Shown: piece after piece, positions 51,558 to 62,573 of the stretch
Layout of the letters: every line of letters starts with the position of its first letter
Numbering within the stretch: position 1 is the first letter of the stretch
DNA from: Rhodospirillales bacterium
Lineage (GTDB): Bacteria; Pseudomonadota; Alphaproteobacteria; Rhodospirillales; Casp-alpha2
Direction of reading: 5' to 3'
NCBI GenBank assembly: GCA_021775095.1
Contig: JAJFII010000098.1
Span: 1-64,000 of the forward strand
DNA length: 64,000 nucleotides
The notes under the pieces: generated by a model
The model's input: the letters and a program-made list of their open reading frames with translations, nothing else
Database searches by the model: none
What the model was told of the DNA's origin: nothing
Position numbers and translations under genes: made by a program

Positions 51558-52625
51558 ATGGCAGACGAAGACGACGCTTCCAAAACAGAAGACCCGACTG
51601 AGAAAAAACTGCTGGATGCGCGCGGTAAAGGTCAGGTCGCGCAATCTCAGGAAATTAAAAGTTGGGCAATCCTCCTGGGGGGGACGGCGGGCCTGATTAT
51701 TTTGGCTCCTTACATGGCCAACCAGGTTCGGATTTTGTCTCGTACCTTTATCGAAAGCCCGCATGCCATATCCTTCGATTTTTATCACTTGAGAGAAGTG
51801 TTCTCGGATATTGCCGTTGAGATTGGTTTGGTCGTCGCCCCGTTGTTTTTGATTTTAGTGGTCTTGGCCATTGCGGCAAATGTCGGTCAGTTTGGATTGA
51901 TATGGAGTGCAGAAAAAATAAAACCCGACGCGAAAAAAATATCCGTGTTGAAGGGTGTCAAACGGATGTTTTCGTCGACCACGGTGGTCGAATTTTTAAA
52001 GGGAATTGCAAAACTTGTGATTGTTGGCGTGGTTGCTTTTGGTCTGGCCTTACCGCTGCTTAATGATCTCGAGCTGATTGCTCAGATGGATTTTATGTAT
52101 TCTCTCGACCGTATCCATCTGATTGCCATTTATCTGGCAGCTGGCACGGTTGCCGTGATGACGGTGATCGCCGGTTTGGACCTGATTTATCAAAAGATGA
52201 AATTTGCTAAAGAAATGCGGATGTCCAAGCAGGAGGTTAAGGATGAACACAAACAGTCAGAAGGTGACCCCCAGATAAAAGCCCGCATTCGACAAATTCG
52301 CGCCGACCGTGCGCAAAATCGGATGATGGATGCGGTGCCGGATGCGGATGTTGTGATAACTAACCCGACCCATTATTCCATTGCATTACAATATAAAATG
52401 GAGGATATGGCGGCTCCAAAATTGGTTGCAAAAGGTGTCGATCATCTGGCTTTTCGCATCAGGGAAATGGCCGAAGATAACGAGATACCGATTGTCGAAA
52501 ACCCGCCGTTAGCACGCGCCCTCTATGCATCGGTGGAAATCGACGAAGAAATTCCGGCGGAGCACTTTACGGCGGTTGCCGAAGTTATTGGATATGTGAT
52601 GCGAATGCGTGGCGAGTTGAACTGA
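51558..52625 (+). CDS. flhB: Flagellar export switch protein FlhB
   Basis: FlhB controls the switch from rod/hook to filament export. The 355-aa protein has an N-terminal DPTEKKLLDARGKGQVAQSQ, four membrane helices and a cytoplasmic domain with the self-cleaving N269-P270-T271-H272 motif (DVVITNPTHYSIALQYK). The conserved AEDNEIPIVENPPLARALYA follows. A paralogue of the cleaved domain (fhlB) is encoded at 48533. Confidence 0.97.
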   Translation: MADEDDASKTEDPTEKKLLDARGKGQVAQSQEIKSWAILLGGTAGLIILAPYMANQVRILSRTFIESPHAISFDFYHLREVFSDIAVEIGLVVAPLFLILVVLAIAANVGQFGLIWSAEKIKPDAKKISVLKGVKRMFSSTTVVEFLKGIAKLVIVGVVAFGLALPLLNDLELIAQMDFMYSLDRIHLIAIYLAAGTVAVMTVIAGLDLIYQKMKFAKEMRMSKQEVKDEHKQSEGDPQIKARIRQIRADRAQNRMMDAVPDADVVITNPTHYSIALQYKMEDMAAPKLVAKGVDHLAFRIREMAEDNEIPIVENPPLARALYASVEIDEEIPAEHFTAVAEVIGYVMRMRGELN

Positions 52626-52643
52626 TAACCAGGAACAGAGTTA

Positions 52644-52769
52644 ATGAAATATAAAAACAGCGGGGATTGGTCTTTACCGGGCTTTGTGTGTCCGGTTACA
52701 ACAGGCCCGGACCCAATGGCGGAAATTTGTGATGCCTACACGTCCTATGCGGCCCGCAGGACCCTTTAG
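52644..52769 (+). CDS. Possible 41-residue protein between flhB and cckA
   Basis: A short ORF starting 18 bases after flhB with AGGA nine bases before its ATG. It encodes MKYKNSGDWSLPGFVCPVTT, then GPDPMAEICDAYTSYAARRT and a final Leu. The composition (two Cys, several Tyr, Trp) is not obviously random. It sits in the gap of an otherwise tightly packed operon. I do not recognise a family; a bioinformatic comparison with the flhB-cckA gap of relatives would decide. Confidence 0.4.
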   Translation: MKYKNSGDWSLPGFVCPVTTGPDPMAEICDAYTSYAARRTL

Positions 52770-52837
52770 AGTCTTATCAAAGATAATTATTACCTGGGAA
52801 AATTGTAAAGCTTCCATAAGGGGACCGAACCAAAACA

Positions 52838-55348
52838 ATGAATAATAATAAAAATCCGTCGACCTCTTTTTTTGCCCGCCCAACACTTTGGCTGGTGCTG
52901 GGGGCAATCGCCGGGGGTATGGTTTCGACCGTGCAATGGCAGCATCCACAGGCCCTGGCCCTTGCTGGCGGCCTGGGCTCGGTTTGTATCGGCTTTTTGG
53001 TCCTGGCGGGATATTTGACAGGTCGAAAAGCCAACCGGGGAATGGATGGGTCCTTGACGAAAATGGCCCTGGACCATAGCACCGATGGGTTTCTGGTGAC
53101 CGGCAAAGATGGTACTTTCGATTATTCGAATGCAGCATTTCATCGCCTGTTGTCCTTTGCCGCGACCAACGACGCGGTCCGAAAAGTTGCTTCCATTGAT
53201 GCGGTGATTGAAGCCTTAAAGGATGGCGACGGTGAGCAGGTTTCGCGATTGCAATCGGGATTGATGGACGGTGCGTCCGGGCATGTGGAATTTGCCATTC
53301 ACCGGCGCGATTTAAATGCCGAATGGCGTCGCATCAGCGTATCGCCGATCAAAGAAAAGGCGACACTAAAAGGTGCCATTTGGCGGGTCGAGGACGTAAC
53401 GTCGACCCGGGAAGTCGATGCCATCCGGCGCATTGAAGAAAACAGGTTTACCGACATGCTCGATTTGTTGCCGGTCGGGTTTTTCTCGGCCGACCGCGAC
53501 GGTACCCTGCAATATGTAAATCAAACCTTTGCCCGTTGGATTGGGTTGCCGCCGGAACGAATGCGCGGGATGGCTTTTGCCGACTTTATTGCCGACGTTG
53601 ACGGCGAGGAAGAAATCATCCTCAAAGATGTCGATGGACGCACCTTTCCGATCGCCTTGGAACAATCGCAGAAGGACGATTCCCTAGGCGACGTCGCCTA
53701 TACACGCTCGATTGTGCTGCGCGACCTGGTGTGGCTTGATCCGGCCCGCGACACCCAGGGCGATGAATTCACCGCAAAGCCTGAGGGTGCGGCTAAATCG
53801 GGTGGCAAACCCCTGGAGGCAGGGCAGGTCGAATGGTTGTTTGATGAAGCACCAGTTGCCATCATCAAACTGGATTTGAACGGGGTGATCAGTGATTGTA
53901 ATCGGGCCTTTACAAAATTGATTGGTATTCACCGCGAAGCCTGTTTGGGGAAATCATTTTCCGAATGGATGGCAAAAGAAGATCGTGGCGACCTGACGGC
54001 CTGTATGTCAAAAATTGTCATGGGGATCTCGCGCGGCGCACAGCTCGAAATTCGATTGCCGGCGTCCGGCGAACGGGAGTTGGTGACCGATGCCTACGTG
54101 AGCCGTGTGGTTGACGAAGACAACGATGTTATCGGTTTGGCTCTGCATCTGATCAACATGACCGAACAAAAAAACCTGGAAGTTCAATTTACACAATCCC
54201 AGAAGATGCAGGCCGTTGGCCAACTGGCTGGCGGTGTCGCCCATGATTTTAACAATTTGCTCACCGCTATGATCGGTTTCTGTGATCTGTTGTTACAGCG
54301 CCATGGCCCGACGGACCCGTCCTTTGAAGACATTCAGCACATACGGCAAAATGCCAACCGAGCGACCAATTTGGTGCGCCAACTGTTGGCCTTCTCCAGG
54401 AAACAAACATTAGAGCCGGTACGGCTGGAAGTTCCCGATCTTTTAAGTGAACTCTCCAACCTGTTGCGTCGGCTCATTGGTGAGACCGTCGAACTGGTCA
54501 TTGAACACGGCAAATCCCTGCCACCCATTAAGGCGGACCGCGGGCAGTTTGACCAGGTGATCATAAATCTGGCGGTCAACGCCCGTGACGCCATGCCCGG
54601 CGGCGGTTCGGTCACCATTCGTTCGTCGCAGGCCACGCTGGAAACGCCGGTCCAGCGCGGGCATGACCTGATGCCGACCGGGCGATATGCATTGATTGAA
54701 GTGAGCGATACGGGAGAAGGCATTTCGCGGGAAAATATGGATCGAATATTTGAACCGTTTTTCACGACAAAAAACGTCGGATCCGGGACTGGGCTCGGAT
54801 TGTCAACGGTTTATGGCATCATCCATCAAACCGGTGGTTTCATCTTTGTTGATAGCGCGCCGGGTGAAGGTACGGTCTTTAGCATTTATTTGCCGGCCTT
54901 TGAAGACGAAACCCAGATGGCGGCTGCCGACGTTTTGGATCGGAGCGGGCCCGCCCCAGCAACGGACGCCGATCTGACCGGACAGGGAACCATTTTGCTG
55001 GTTGAGGACGAGGATGCCGTTCGCATGTTTGCCGCCCGCGCATTACGCAACAAAGGTTATTATGTGCTGGAGGCAGAGAACGGCGAAAGCGCCCTCGATA
55101 CGATTAATGGTCAGGACAAATCCATTGATTTGATCGTCTCGGATGTGATTATGCCAGGGATGGATGGCCATACGTTTGTCAATTTGGTGCGCCAGGAGTT
55201 AAAGGACGTGAAGGTCATTTTGATGTCCGGGTATGCGGAGGAAACCTTCCGTGACGAAATTGGCCGCGATACGACGATTCATTTTCTCGGCAAACCGTTT
55301 ACCCTGAAAGATCTGGCGACAAAAGTTAAAACAGTGCTTGGCACGTGA
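52838..55348 (+). CDS. cckA: Cell-cycle hybrid histidine kinase CckA
   Basis: CckA starts the phosphorelay (through ChpT) that activates CtrA. The 836-aa protein has two membrane helices (about 10-30 and 36-56), PAS-like domains (about 75-190, 200-300, 330-445), a HisKA dimerisation domain with H469 ([17 protein letters not shown]), a HATPase domain ([10 protein letters not shown] and [12 protein letters not shown] boxes) and a C-terminal receiver (about 715-835) with acceptor D769 ([13 protein letters not shown]). The HisKA region closely matches known CckA proteins. It lies downstream of flhB, a common location in this class. Confidence 0.93.
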   Translation: MNNNKNPSTSFFARPTLWLVLGAIAGGMVSTVQWQHPQALALAGGLGSVCIGFLVLAGYLTGRKANRGMDGSLTKMALDHSTDGFLVTGKDGTFDYSNAAFHRLLSFAATNDAVRKVASIDAVIEALKDGDGEQVSRLQSGLMDGASGHVEFAIHRRDLNAEWRRISVSPIKEKATLKGAIWRVEDVTSTREVDAIRRIEENRFTDMLDLLPVGFFSADRDGTLQYVNQTFARWIGLPPERMRGMAFADFIADVDGEEEIILKDVDGRTFPIALEQSQKDDSLGDVAYTRSIVLRDLVWLDPARDTQGDEFTAKPEGAAKSGGKPLEAGQVEWLFDEAPVAIIKLDLNGVISDCNRAFTKLIGIHREACLGKSFSEWMAKEDRGDLTACMSKIVMGISRGAQLEIRLPASGERELVTDAYVSRVVDEDNDVIGLALHLINMTEQKNLEVQFTQSQKMQAVGQLAGGVAHDFNNLLTAMIGFCDLLLQRHGPTDPSFEDIQHIRQNANRATNLVRQLLAFSRKQTLEPVRLEVPDLLSELSNLLRRLIGETVELVIEHGKSLPPIKADRGQFDQVIINLAVNARDAMPGGGSVTIRSSQATLETPVQRGHDLMPTGRYALIEVSDTGEGISRENMDRIFEPFFTTKNVGSGTGLGLSTVYGIIHQTGGFIFVDSAPGEGTVFSIYLPAFEDETQMAAADVLDRSGPAPATDADLTGQGTILLVEDEDAVRMFAARALRNKGYYVLEAENGESALDTINGQDKSIDLIVSDVIMPGMDGHTFVNLVRQELKDVKVILMSGYAEETFRDEIGRDTTIHFLGKPFTLKDLATKVKTVLGT

Positions 55349-55404
55349 TCGGATCGGATCGGGTCGATGACCGCCCATCGATTCCACAATCATAATCTTG
55401 ATTA

Positions 55405-55666
55405 GGTCAGGACCCCTTAATTTCATGCAATTCTGTTTGTCCGTAAGCTTACGAATACGAGAAAACAAGCGCAAGGACATGCTGGGCCTATTCGAGCCTT
55501 GTTTTTGCACAAGGCGTGCGCTTACGGACAAACCCCCTGGGGCGGGGCGCTTTATCACTCTGGCTTCGTTGAAAAACTTGAAAACCGTGGGGTTTCCTGT
55601 GTCTTACCGCCTAACCGATAAGATAAATCACCTCCGCAGAAGGGATGAAATTAAGGGGTCCTGACC
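55405..55666. repeat. Inverted-repeat (MITE-like) element with nested hairpins
   Basis: Perfect 22-base inverted repeats form the ends (55405-55426 and 55645-55666; outer bases GGTCAGGACCCC, inner TTAATTTCAT). Inside are a second perfect 13-base pair TTTGTCCGTAAGC (55436-55448) and its complement (55520-55532) and a small GCCTTG-8-CAAGGC hairpin (55496-55515). No transposase is encoded. The arms share CCTTAATTTC(A/G)TGC with the left end of element A at 2038. It looks like a non-autonomous transposable element, possibly of the REP/RAYT type; the type is inferred. Confidence 0.65.
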
Positions 55667-55708
55667 CTAAGTGTATCGAAATCGAAACGTAATTATCAGA
55701 TTTTACTG

Positions 55709-55723
55709 AAACATAGAGAGAAC
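55709..55723. promoter_or_regulatory. Candidate LexA (SOS) box, recA
   Basis: AAACATAGAGAGAAC: one mismatch to the alphaproteobacterial LexA site GAAC-N7-GAAC. It is 122 bases upstream of the recA start, in an AT-rich promoter-like region. Plausible because recA is usually LexA-controlled. Confidence 0.4.
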
Positions 55724-55844
55724 ATATATAAAAAAATGTAATAAAATCAGCTAGATAAAAAAAGATTTGCAAAATAGAACAAAATGAGTACTAATGCCTT
55801 CAATTGCATTGGATGTCGCCATATGGAATAAGAAGGATTAAATC

Positions 55845-56948
55845 ATGACAAATACAGCATTACGCCTCGTAGAAGGGAAGACCGTGGACAAAACCAAAGC
55901 TTTAGATGCCGCTCTCAGTCAGATCGAAAGGGCCTTTGGCAAGGGCTCTATTATGAAGCTCGGCCAAAATGAAGTGGTTCAGGTGGAAGCGGTTTCAACG
56001 GGATCCATTGGTCTGGATATTGGCCTTGGGATCGGTGGATTGCCACGCGGGCGGATTGTTGAGGTCTATGGTCCAGAAAGTTCCGGGAAAACCACACTTG
56101 CCCTGCATACCGTTGCGGAAGCCCAAAAATTGGGCGGCACCTGTGCGTTTATTGATGCCGAACATGCCCTTGACCCTGTTTACGCCAGGAAACTCGGTGT
56201 CGATGTCGAAGAGTTGTTGATCTCACAACCCGATGCCGGCGAGCAGGCCCTGGAAATTGCTGATACTTTGGTGCGGTCCGGGGCAATTGATGTTCTGGTT
56301 GTAGATTCCGTTGCAGCCCTCGTGCCACGGGCCGAACTGGAAGGCGAAATGGGCGACACCCATGTGGGTCTGCAGGCCCGGTTAATGAGCCAGGCTTTAC
56401 GAAAATTAACCGCCTCCGTGTCTAAATCCAACACCATGATCATTTTCATCAACCAAATTCGAATGAAGATTGGTGTAATGTTTGGTAGTCCAGAAACCAC
56501 ATCCGGTGGCAATGCCCTCAAATTCTATGCCTCTGTGCGACTTGATATCCGTCGAATTGGTGCCATTAAGGACCGTGATGAAGTGGTAGGTAACCAAACC
56601 CGGGTTAAAGTTGTCAAAAACAAAGTTGCGCCGCCCTTCAAGATTATTGAGTTTGATATCATGTATGGCGAAGGAATTTCCAAGATGGGGGAATTACTGG
56701 ATTTGGGGATTAAGGCGGGTATCGTTGAAAAATCCGGCTCCTGGTTTTCCTGTGATTCAGAGCGTATCGGCCAGGGCCGCGAAAACGCCAAAAATTATTT
56801 ACGCGAACATCCGGAAATGGCGGAAATGGTGGAACGTAAGATTCGTCAGAATGCCGGTTTAATTGCCGATGAGATGATGGCGGGTCCGAACGATGATGCC
56901 GATGATGGCGAGGTTGATGATGATGGTGTTGGAAGCGCCCCTCAATAA
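55845..56948 (+). CDS. recA: Recombinase RecA
   Basis: A 367-aa RecA. It has Walker [10 protein letters not shown] (about residues 74-82), Walker B LLVVDS-like [20 protein letters not shown], loop L1 [20 protein letters not shown] and loop L2 near [20 protein letters not shown]. It ends in a short acidic tail. The protein drives strand exchange and LexA self-cleavage. The ATG follows AAGAAGGA. A terminator lies downstream, before alaS. Confidence 0.98.
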   Translation: MTNTALRLVEGKTVDKTKALDAALSQIERAFGKGSIMKLGQNEVVQVEAVSTGSIGLDIGLGIGGLPRGRIVEVYGPESSGKTTLALHTVAEAQKLGGTCAFIDAEHALDPVYARKLGVDVEELLISQPDAGEQALEIADTLVRSGAIDVLVVDSVAALVPRAELEGEMGDTHVGLQARLMSQALRKLTASVSKSNTMIIFINQIRMKIGVMFGSPETTSGGNALKFYASVRLDIRRIGAIKDRDEVVGNQTRVKVVKNKVAPPFKIIEFDIMYGEGISKMGELLDLGIKAGIVEKSGSWFSCDSERIGQGRENAKNYLREHPEMAEMVERKIRQNAGLIADEMMAGPNDDADDGEVDDDGVGSAPQ

Positions 56949-56970
56949 CTCCTTTCGGAAAAGGGTTTTG

Positions 56971-57005
56971 AAAAACGTGACAGGGAGTCCCATGTCACGT
57001 TTTTT
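56971..57005 (+). terminator. recA terminator
   Basis: An 11-bp stem AAAAACGTGAC / GTCACGTTTTT with a 12-base loop (56971-57004) ending in a run of T. It starts 22 bases after the recA stop. Confidence 0.85.
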
Positions 57006-57133
57006 TATGTGCCGGGATCAGCTTGTTCACGAGCCTTCTGGACAGCAGCTGGTCAAGCGCGTAAAAATCAGCGATTAATAGGCGCGCCGACGCCTTCATA
57101 TCTTTACCTCATGACGTTGAGAGCCGAACTAAA

Positions 57134-59776
57134 ATGCAGACCGTGAACGACATAAGAAGCGCCTTTTTGGACTATTTCGCCGCCAACGGTCATGAAATTG
57201 TCAATTCGAGCTCGTTGGTACCCATAAATGATCCGACGCTGATGTTTACCAACGCGGGAATGGTCCAGTTCAAGAACGTATTTACCGGCCTCGAAACCCG
57301 TGCCTATAACCGCGCCGTAACGTCACAGAAGTGTGTACGTGCCGGTGGCAAACATAACGATCTTGAAAATGTCGGTTACACGGCGCGCCACCATACGTTT
57401 TTTGAAATGCTCGGAAATTTTTCCTTCGGCGACTATTTCAAAGAACTGGCCATTGAATTGGCCTGGAATTTGATCACCAAAGAATATGGCCTGCCGAAAG
57501 AAAAACTTTTGGTGACCGTCCATTCGTCCGATGAAGATGCGGCAGCCCTGTGGCGTAAGATCGCCGGAATTGCAGATTCAAAGATCATCCGCATTCCAAC
57601 TTCTGATAATTTCTGGACCATGGGCGAAACGGGCCCCTGTGGCCCCTGTTCGGAAATTTTTTACGATCACGGCGATCATATTCCCGGTGGGCCTCCCGGG
57701 TCGCCGGATGAAGACGGCGATCGATTTATTGAAATTTGGAATCTGGTGTTCATGCAGTTTGAGCAGATGACGTCGGAGCAACGGGTGGAACTGCCCAAAC
57801 CGTCCATTGATACGGGCATGGGTTTGGAGCGCATTGCTGCCGTTATGCAGGGAACACACGACAACTACGAAATAGATATGATGAAAAGCCTGATCCAGAC
57901 ATCGGCGGAGGCCTCTGGTGTGTCGGCGATGGGTGATAAAAATGTTTCCCATCGGGTCATTGCTGATCACCTGCGGGCGGCCAGTTTTTTGATTGCCGAC
58001 GGGGTTTTGCCGTCCAATGAGGGCCGTGGATATGTTGTCCGCCGGATCATGCGTCGGGCCATGCGCCATGCCCACATGATGGGGTGTACGGAACCACTCA
58101 TGTGGAAGTTGGTGCCGGCCCTCATCGGCCAGATGGGTGCCGCCTTTCCGGAACTGGTTCGCGGCGAATCGCTGATCAGTGAAACCCTGAAACTGGAAGA
58201 ATCGCGGTTTAAGAAAACCCTGGAAAATGGCCTGCGGCTTTTGGACGAAGCCACCGCCGATATCCATGAGGCCGGTGAACTCAATGGTGAGACCGCTTTT
58301 AAGCTATATGATACCTATGGGTTTCCGCTGGATTTAACACAGGATGCCTTGCGGGGACGCGGCATGTCCGTTGATATTGATGGATTTAACGCCGCTATGG
58401 ATCGCCAGCGGGCTGAAGCCCGTCGGGCCTGGGCCGGGTCTGGTGATGCCGCCGACGAAGCCATTTGGTTTGACCTTCGTGATGAGCTGGGCGGAACAGA
58501 TTTTCTCGGTTATGAAACGGAATCGGCAGAAGGCCAGGTCACCGCATTGGTCGTCGGGGGCGAAAAAACCGAAACGGCAAAAGCCGGTGATCAAGTGGCC
58601 GTGGTTGTTAATCAGACACCGTTTTATGGAGAATCCGGCGGCCAGATTGGCGATCGGGGCGAATTGCTGTATGGCGACGGTGCCGTCCTGCGGATCACGG
58701 AAACCCGTAAATTAATAGGCGTTCTGCACGTCCATTATGGCGAGATTGTAGGCCGTAGTCTGAATGTCGGCGATGATGTTGTTCTGAATGTCGATCACGT
58801 GCGCCGTTCGCAATTGCGTGCCAACCATTCGGCGACCCATCTGCTGCACGAAGCCCTGCGCCGCAAACTCGGCGATCATGTCACACAGAAAGGATCTTTG
58901 GTTGCGCCGGATCGTTTGCGGTTCGATATATCTCATCCGAAAGCGGTTGAGGATGATGAGTTGGTGGATGTGGAGGTTCAGGTAAATGCGCAAATTACGG
59001 AAAATGCCCAGGTCATAACCCGTCTGATGGAGCCGGAAGCCGCCGTTGAAGCAGGGGCGATGGCGTTGTTTGGTGAAAAGTATGGCGATGAGGTGCGGGT
59101 CGTTAGCATGGGAACCGATGGTAACAGTTCCTTTTCGACGGAACTTTGTGGCGGTACCCACGTCAACCGGACGGGTGATATTGGGGTGTTTAAAATTGTC
59201 AGTGAAGGGGCGGTGGCTTCCGGTGTTCGCCGGATCGAAGCTCTGACTGGCGTTGGAGCGCGAGCCTATTTTGACGATATGGAACGGGCGCTTCTACAGA
59301 CCGCGTCCCTGCTGAAAAGCAAACCCGATGACGTGCCCTCACGGGTCGAAGCGTTAATTGAGGACCGACGCAAACTGGAACGTGAACTTGCTGAAGTCCG
59401 CCGCCAACTGGCGACAGGCGGAGGCGGTGCGTCGTCCGAGACCAGAGACATTGCCGGCATTACCTATGCGCCAAAACTGCTGGACGGCGTCCCGGCTAAG
59501 GAACTCAAGGGATTTGTTGACGATTTCAAAAACCAATTGGGTTCCGGGGTTGTTGCGGTGGTCTCGAATACCGATGGGAAAGCCTCGCTGGTTGTTGGCG
59601 TTAGCGACGATCTCGTCGGCCGAATTAGTGCCGTTGATTTGGTTCGTGCCGGCTCACAGGCAGTTGGTGGCAAAGGCGGTGGCGGACGCCCGGATATGGC
59701 TCAGGCAGGGGGCCCGAATGGGACCGGAGGTCAGTTGGCCCTGGACGCCATCGAACACTTGCTTGGACAAAGTTAG
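57134..59776 (+). CDS. alaS: Alanyl-tRNA synthetase
   Basis: An 880-aa AlaRS charging tRNA-Ala. The catalytic domain (1-~260: [55 protein letters not shown]), the editing domain ([20 protein letters not shown]; zinc-ligand-type HxxxH and later [15 protein letters not shown]) and the C-terminal region with [12 protein letters not shown] are all present. Length is typical. The recA-alaS order is common in alphaproteobacteria. Confidence 0.98.
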   Translation: MQTVNDIRSAFLDYFAANGHEIVNSSSLVPINDPTLMFTNAGMVQFKNVFTGLETRAYNRAVTSQKCVRAGGKHNDLENVGYTARHHTFFEMLGNFSFGDYFKELAIELAWNLITKEYGLPKEKLLVTVHSSDEDAAALWRKIAGIADSKIIRIPTSDNFWTMGETGPCGPCSEIFYDHGDHIPGGPPGSPDEDGDRFIEIWNLVFMQFEQMTSEQRVELPKPSIDTGMGLERIAAVMQGTHDNYEIDMMKSLIQTSAEASGVSAMGDKNVSHRVIADHLRAASFLIADGVLPSNEGRGYVVRRIMRRAMRHAHMMGCTEPLMWKLVPALIGQMGAAFPELVRGESLISETLKLEESRFKKTLENGLRLLDEATADIHEAGELNGETAFKLYDTYGFPLDLTQDALRGRGMSVDIDGFNAAMDRQRAEARRAWAGSGDAADEAIWFDLRDELGGTDFLGYETESAEGQVTALVVGGEKTETAKAGDQVAVVVNQTPFYGESGGQIGDRGELLYGDGAVLRITETRKLIGVLHVHYGEIVGRSLNVGDDVVLNVDHVRRSQLRANHSATHLLHEALRRKLGDHVTQKGSLVAPDRLRFDISHPKAVEDDELVDVEVQVNAQITENAQVITRLMEPEAAVEAGAMALFGEKYGDEVRVVSMGTDGNSSFSTELCGGTHVNRTGDIGVFKIVSEGAVASGVRRIEALTGVGARAYFDDMERALLQTASLLKSKPDDVPSRVEALIEDRRKLERELAEVRRQLATGGGGASSETRDIAGITYAPKLLDGVPAKELKGFVDDFKNQLGSGVVAVVSNTDGKASLVVGVSDDLVGRISAVDLVRAGSQAVGGKGGGGRPDMAQAGGPNGTGGQLALDAIEHLLGQS

Positions 59777-59785
59777 GTCTGTCGC

Positions 59786-60298
59786 GTGGGTTTGTTAGCC
59801 GATCGGCTTCCTGGATTTTCGTCGGAACGGCTTATTTATCGGCCGTTGATGCCAGACCATGCAACGGCTCTCCAGCTCATCACCAACGACCCATCGATTA
59901 CCAATGCGATTAGTTTCCTCGACTATCCCTTCAGTCTGGACGATTCCCAGGCTTTTATTAAACGGATGCAGTCCGACCACGACCGGGTTTTTGGCGGGTG
60001 GATGAAAACGGAAAACCAGCTGGTGTCGGTTATCGGGGCCCATTTACAAGGGCCGGGCCGGATCGAAATCGGTTACTGGATTGGATCGGCCCTTCAAGGC
60101 AAAGGGTATGGTTTTGAAGCGGCGCAGGCACTGCTTGGCATATTGAACACAGCCTGTCCGGATCACTCGGTATTTGCCGAATGTGCACCGGCCAACGGAC
60201 GCTCGGTACAATTGCTCGAAAAATTGGGATTTGTCGCAACCGGCGCGGCCGGCGTACGGCCGGGACGCGGGGTATATACTTTCGCCAGACATGGTTAA
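59786..60298 (+). CDS. GNAT-family N-acetyltransferase (RimJ/RimL-type)
   Basis: A 170-aa acetyltransferase. SERLIYRPLMPDHATALQLI is a typical opening; IEIGYWIGSALQGKGYGFEA contains the acetyl-CoA pyrophosphate loop (Q/R-x-x-G-x-G/A pattern as QGKGYG); NGRSVQLLEKLGFVATG is the conserved late motif. The substrate is not predictable. The GTG start at 59786 lies nine bases after alaS; its ribosome site is weak. Confidence 0.8.
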   Translation: MGLLADRLPGFSSERLIYRPLMPDHATALQLITNDPSITNAISFLDYPFSLDDSQAFIKRMQSDHDRVFGGWMKTENQLVSVIGAHLQGPGRIEIGYWIGSALQGKGYGFEAAQALLGILNTACPDHSVFAECAPANGRSVQLLEKLGFVATGAAGVRPGRGVYTFARHG

Positions 60299-60329
60299 GA
60301 TTTTGGATTGAAATAGCAGGAGTAACCCT

Positions 60330-61178
60330 TTGGTTAGTTTTAATGGCACAGAAAACTATGTGGCGACCGACGATTTGACGGTCGCCGTTAATGCGGCGGT
60401 AGCCCTTGAACGGCCCTTACTGGTTAAGGGCGAGCCCGGTACGGGTAAAACCATGCTGGCCATTGAAATTGCCAAATCCCTCAACGCACCGTTATTGGAA
60501 TGGCATGTAAAATCGACGACCAAAGCTCAGCAAGGACTCTATGAATATGATGCGGTTGCCCGGCTGCGTGATTCACAATTGGGTGACGCGCGGGTTCACA
60601 ACATTGCCAACTACATCTTAAAAGGTAAATTGTGGGAAGCCTTCGAGATGGAAACACGCCCCGTCCTGTTGATCGACGAAATCGATAAAGCCGATATTGA
60701 ATTTCCCAATGATTTGTTGCTGGAACTGGACCGGATGGCGTTCCACGTCTACGAAACACAGGAAACCATTACGGCGCGCATTCGCCCGGTAGTGATTATA
60801 ACCTCCAACAACGAAAAAGAATTACCTGACGCTTTTTTACGCCGCTGTTTTTTCCATTATATTCAGTTTCCCGATGAGGCCGTCATGCGGCAAATAATCG
60901 ATGTCCATCATCCGCAAATTCAAAAACGCCTGGTTAGCGAGGCGCTCAATGTCTTTTATGGTCTGCGCGAGGTGCCGGGTCTGAAGAAAAAACCGACGAC
61001 GTCGGAACTCCTCGATTGGCTCAAGCTGCTTATGGTAGAGGATGTTCCGCCTGAAGCCTTGCGTGCCAATGATAGCAAAACTGTCGTTCCGCCCTTGTAC
61101 GGGGCGTTACTGAAAAATGAACAGGACGTTCACCTGTTGGAACGTCTGGCTTTTTTAAACCGTCGTGAACAGGGTTGA
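60330..61178 (+). CDS. MoxR-family AAA ATPase
   Basis: A 282-aa AAA+ ATPase. Walker A GEPGTGKT (about 37-44), Walker B VLLIDEIDKADIEFPND (about 113-129), a sensor-1 VVIITSNNEKELPDAFLRRC and conserved CFFHYIQFP are seen. The start is TTG at 60330, chosen because AGGAG lies seven bases upstream. MoxR ATPases usually act with VWA-domain partners to mature protein complexes; such a partner is at 62574, beyond an MscS gene. Confidence 0.9.
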   Translation: MVSFNGTENYVATDDLTVAVNAAVALERPLLVKGEPGTGKTMLAIEIAKSLNAPLLEWHVKSTTKAQQGLYEYDAVARLRDSQLGDARVHNIANYILKGKLWEAFEMETRPVLLIDEIDKADIEFPNDLLLELDRMAFHVYETQETITARIRPVVIITSNNEKELPDAFLRRCFFHYIQFPDEAVMRQIIDVHHPQIQKRLVSEALNVFYGLREVPGLKKKPTTSELLDWLKLLMVEDVPPEALRANDSKTVVPPLYGALLKNEQDVHLLERLAFLNRREQG

Positions 61179-61218
61179 ACAGCCGTCGGACACGGGTCAA
61201 ACAGAAGGAGATGGATCG

Positions 61219-62565
61219 GTGCTTATATTCGACGAATTAACCGACCCACAAAAAATCGAGACGTGGTTGCTGCAAATCGTCGACTGGCTGCATCTGAATG
61301 TGCTTGTGGTTACCACACTCATCCAGGCGGTTATCGTCGTTATCGCTTTTCTGGTCGCCTGGGCGGGGGCCTCTGGTCTTCATAATCTGCTGGAACGCGA
61401 TTGGAGTTCCGCCTGGTACAATCGGTTTGGTGCCCCCGTCTCACGGGCGCTCGCACCCTTGAGCCTTCCGGTTATCTGGTTGGTGCTGCAATGGTTTTCA
61501 ATCTTTATCGCGCGATATGCCAAATGGCCGCACCACCTGATCGAAATTGTTGGCAGCCTGTTGACCGCCTGGATCGTCATTCGCCTGGCAGCGACTCTAA
61601 TCCGTAACAAGCAGTGGTCGCGGGCCATAACCGTCAGTGCCTGGTTGATTGCAGCCCTCAATATTACCAATTTGCTGGTGCCGACGAAGGCCCTTCTTAG
61701 CGATATGGGTGTTCAGGTGGGCGATGCCCATATTTCGGTTCTCAGCGTTCTCAAGGCGGGTATCGCCCTTGCCTTTTTGCTTTGGCTGGCGGGAATGCTG
61801 GCGGGATTGCTGGAGCGCCGGCTGGCAACAATGCCGTCAATCACGCCATCGGCGCAGGTCCTGTTTGCTAAATTGTTCCGGGTCGCGGTCTTTACCGTCG
61901 CGGTCGTGGTCGGGCTGGAATCCGTTGGCATTGATCTGACAGCCTTTGCTGTATTTTCCGGTGCGGTTGGTCTGGGTGTCGGGTTTGGATTGCAAAAGGT
62001 CATTGCCAATTTGATCAGTGGTATCATTTTGCTGATGGATAAGTCGGTAAAACCGGGCGATGTGATTTCCCTGGGGACAACCTATGGGGAAATCAAAACT
62101 CTGGGGGCCCGTTACGTTTCGGTTGTCACACGCGATGGTACGGAACACCTAATCCCCAATGAAGAATTAATTTCGCAACGGGTCGAAAACTGGTCGTTTT
62201 CTGACCGTAAATTGCGCATTCGAATGCCCATTGGGGTTTCCTATAATTCGGACATTCGCCTGGCGATCCAGTTGGCCTTGCAGGTTGCCGCGACAACGAA
62301 ACGGGTATTGCCGGATCCTGCGCCGGTTTGTCAATTGATTACCTTCGCCGATAGTTCCGTCAACCTGGAATTGCGGGTCTGGGTTGATGACCCGCAAAAT
62401 GGACTGGGGGGCGTTCGCTCCGACGTTCTGTTGGGGATCTGGGACATCTACCACGAGCAGGGGATCGAATTCCCCTATCCGCAACGGGACATTCATATTC
62501 GGTCCATGCCGGCAGTGGAACCGGGGTCATTGTTGGGTGCAACTGAGAATAAACAGGAAGACTGA
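61219..62565 (+). CDS. MscS-family mechanosensitive channel
   Basis: A 448-aa membrane protein with about six hydrophobic helices (between about 20 and 260), then the MscS core: pore helix region FSGAVGLGVGFGLQKVIANL, ISGIILLMDKSVKPGDVISL and beta domain LGARYVSVVTRDGTEHLIPN. Longer than classical MscS (286 aa), hence of the multi-helix MscS-like type. I chose GTG 61219, preceded by AAGGAG; the alternative GTG at 61165 would overlap the MoxR gene. The channel probably releases solutes on osmotic downshock. Confidence 0.88.
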   Translation: MLIFDELTDPQKIETWLLQIVDWLHLNVLVVTTLIQAVIVVIAFLVAWAGASGLHNLLERDWSSAWYNRFGAPVSRALAPLSLPVIWLVLQWFSIFIARYAKWPHHLIEIVGSLLTAWIVIRLAATLIRNKQWSRAITVSAWLIAALNITNLLVPTKALLSDMGVQVGDAHISVLSVLKAGIALAFLLWLAGMLAGLLERRLATMPSITPSAQVLFAKLFRVAVFTVAVVVGLESVGIDLTAFAVFSGAVGLGVGFGLQKVIANLISGIILLMDKSVKPGDVISLGTTYGEIKTLGARYVSVVTRDGTEHLIPNEELISQRVENWSFSDRKLRIRMPIGVSYNSDIRLAIQLALQVAATTKRVLPDPAPVCQLITFADSSVNLELRVWVDDPQNGLGGVRSDVLLGIWDIYHEQGIEFPYPQRDIHIRSMPAVEPGSLLGATENKQED

Positions 62566-62573
62566 CGGGTTCG

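Larger units (their letters stand above)
55349..55844. other. cckA-recA intergenic region
   Basis: 496 bases containing an inverted-repeat element (55405-55666) and an AT-rich recA promoter region (about 55680-55840) with a candidate SOS box. No ORF here has a ribosome site. Confidence 0.55.

Noticed and set aside
57578-58267. 229-codon minus-strand frame inside alaS
   Set aside because: Antisense shadow of a well-conserved housekeeping gene.
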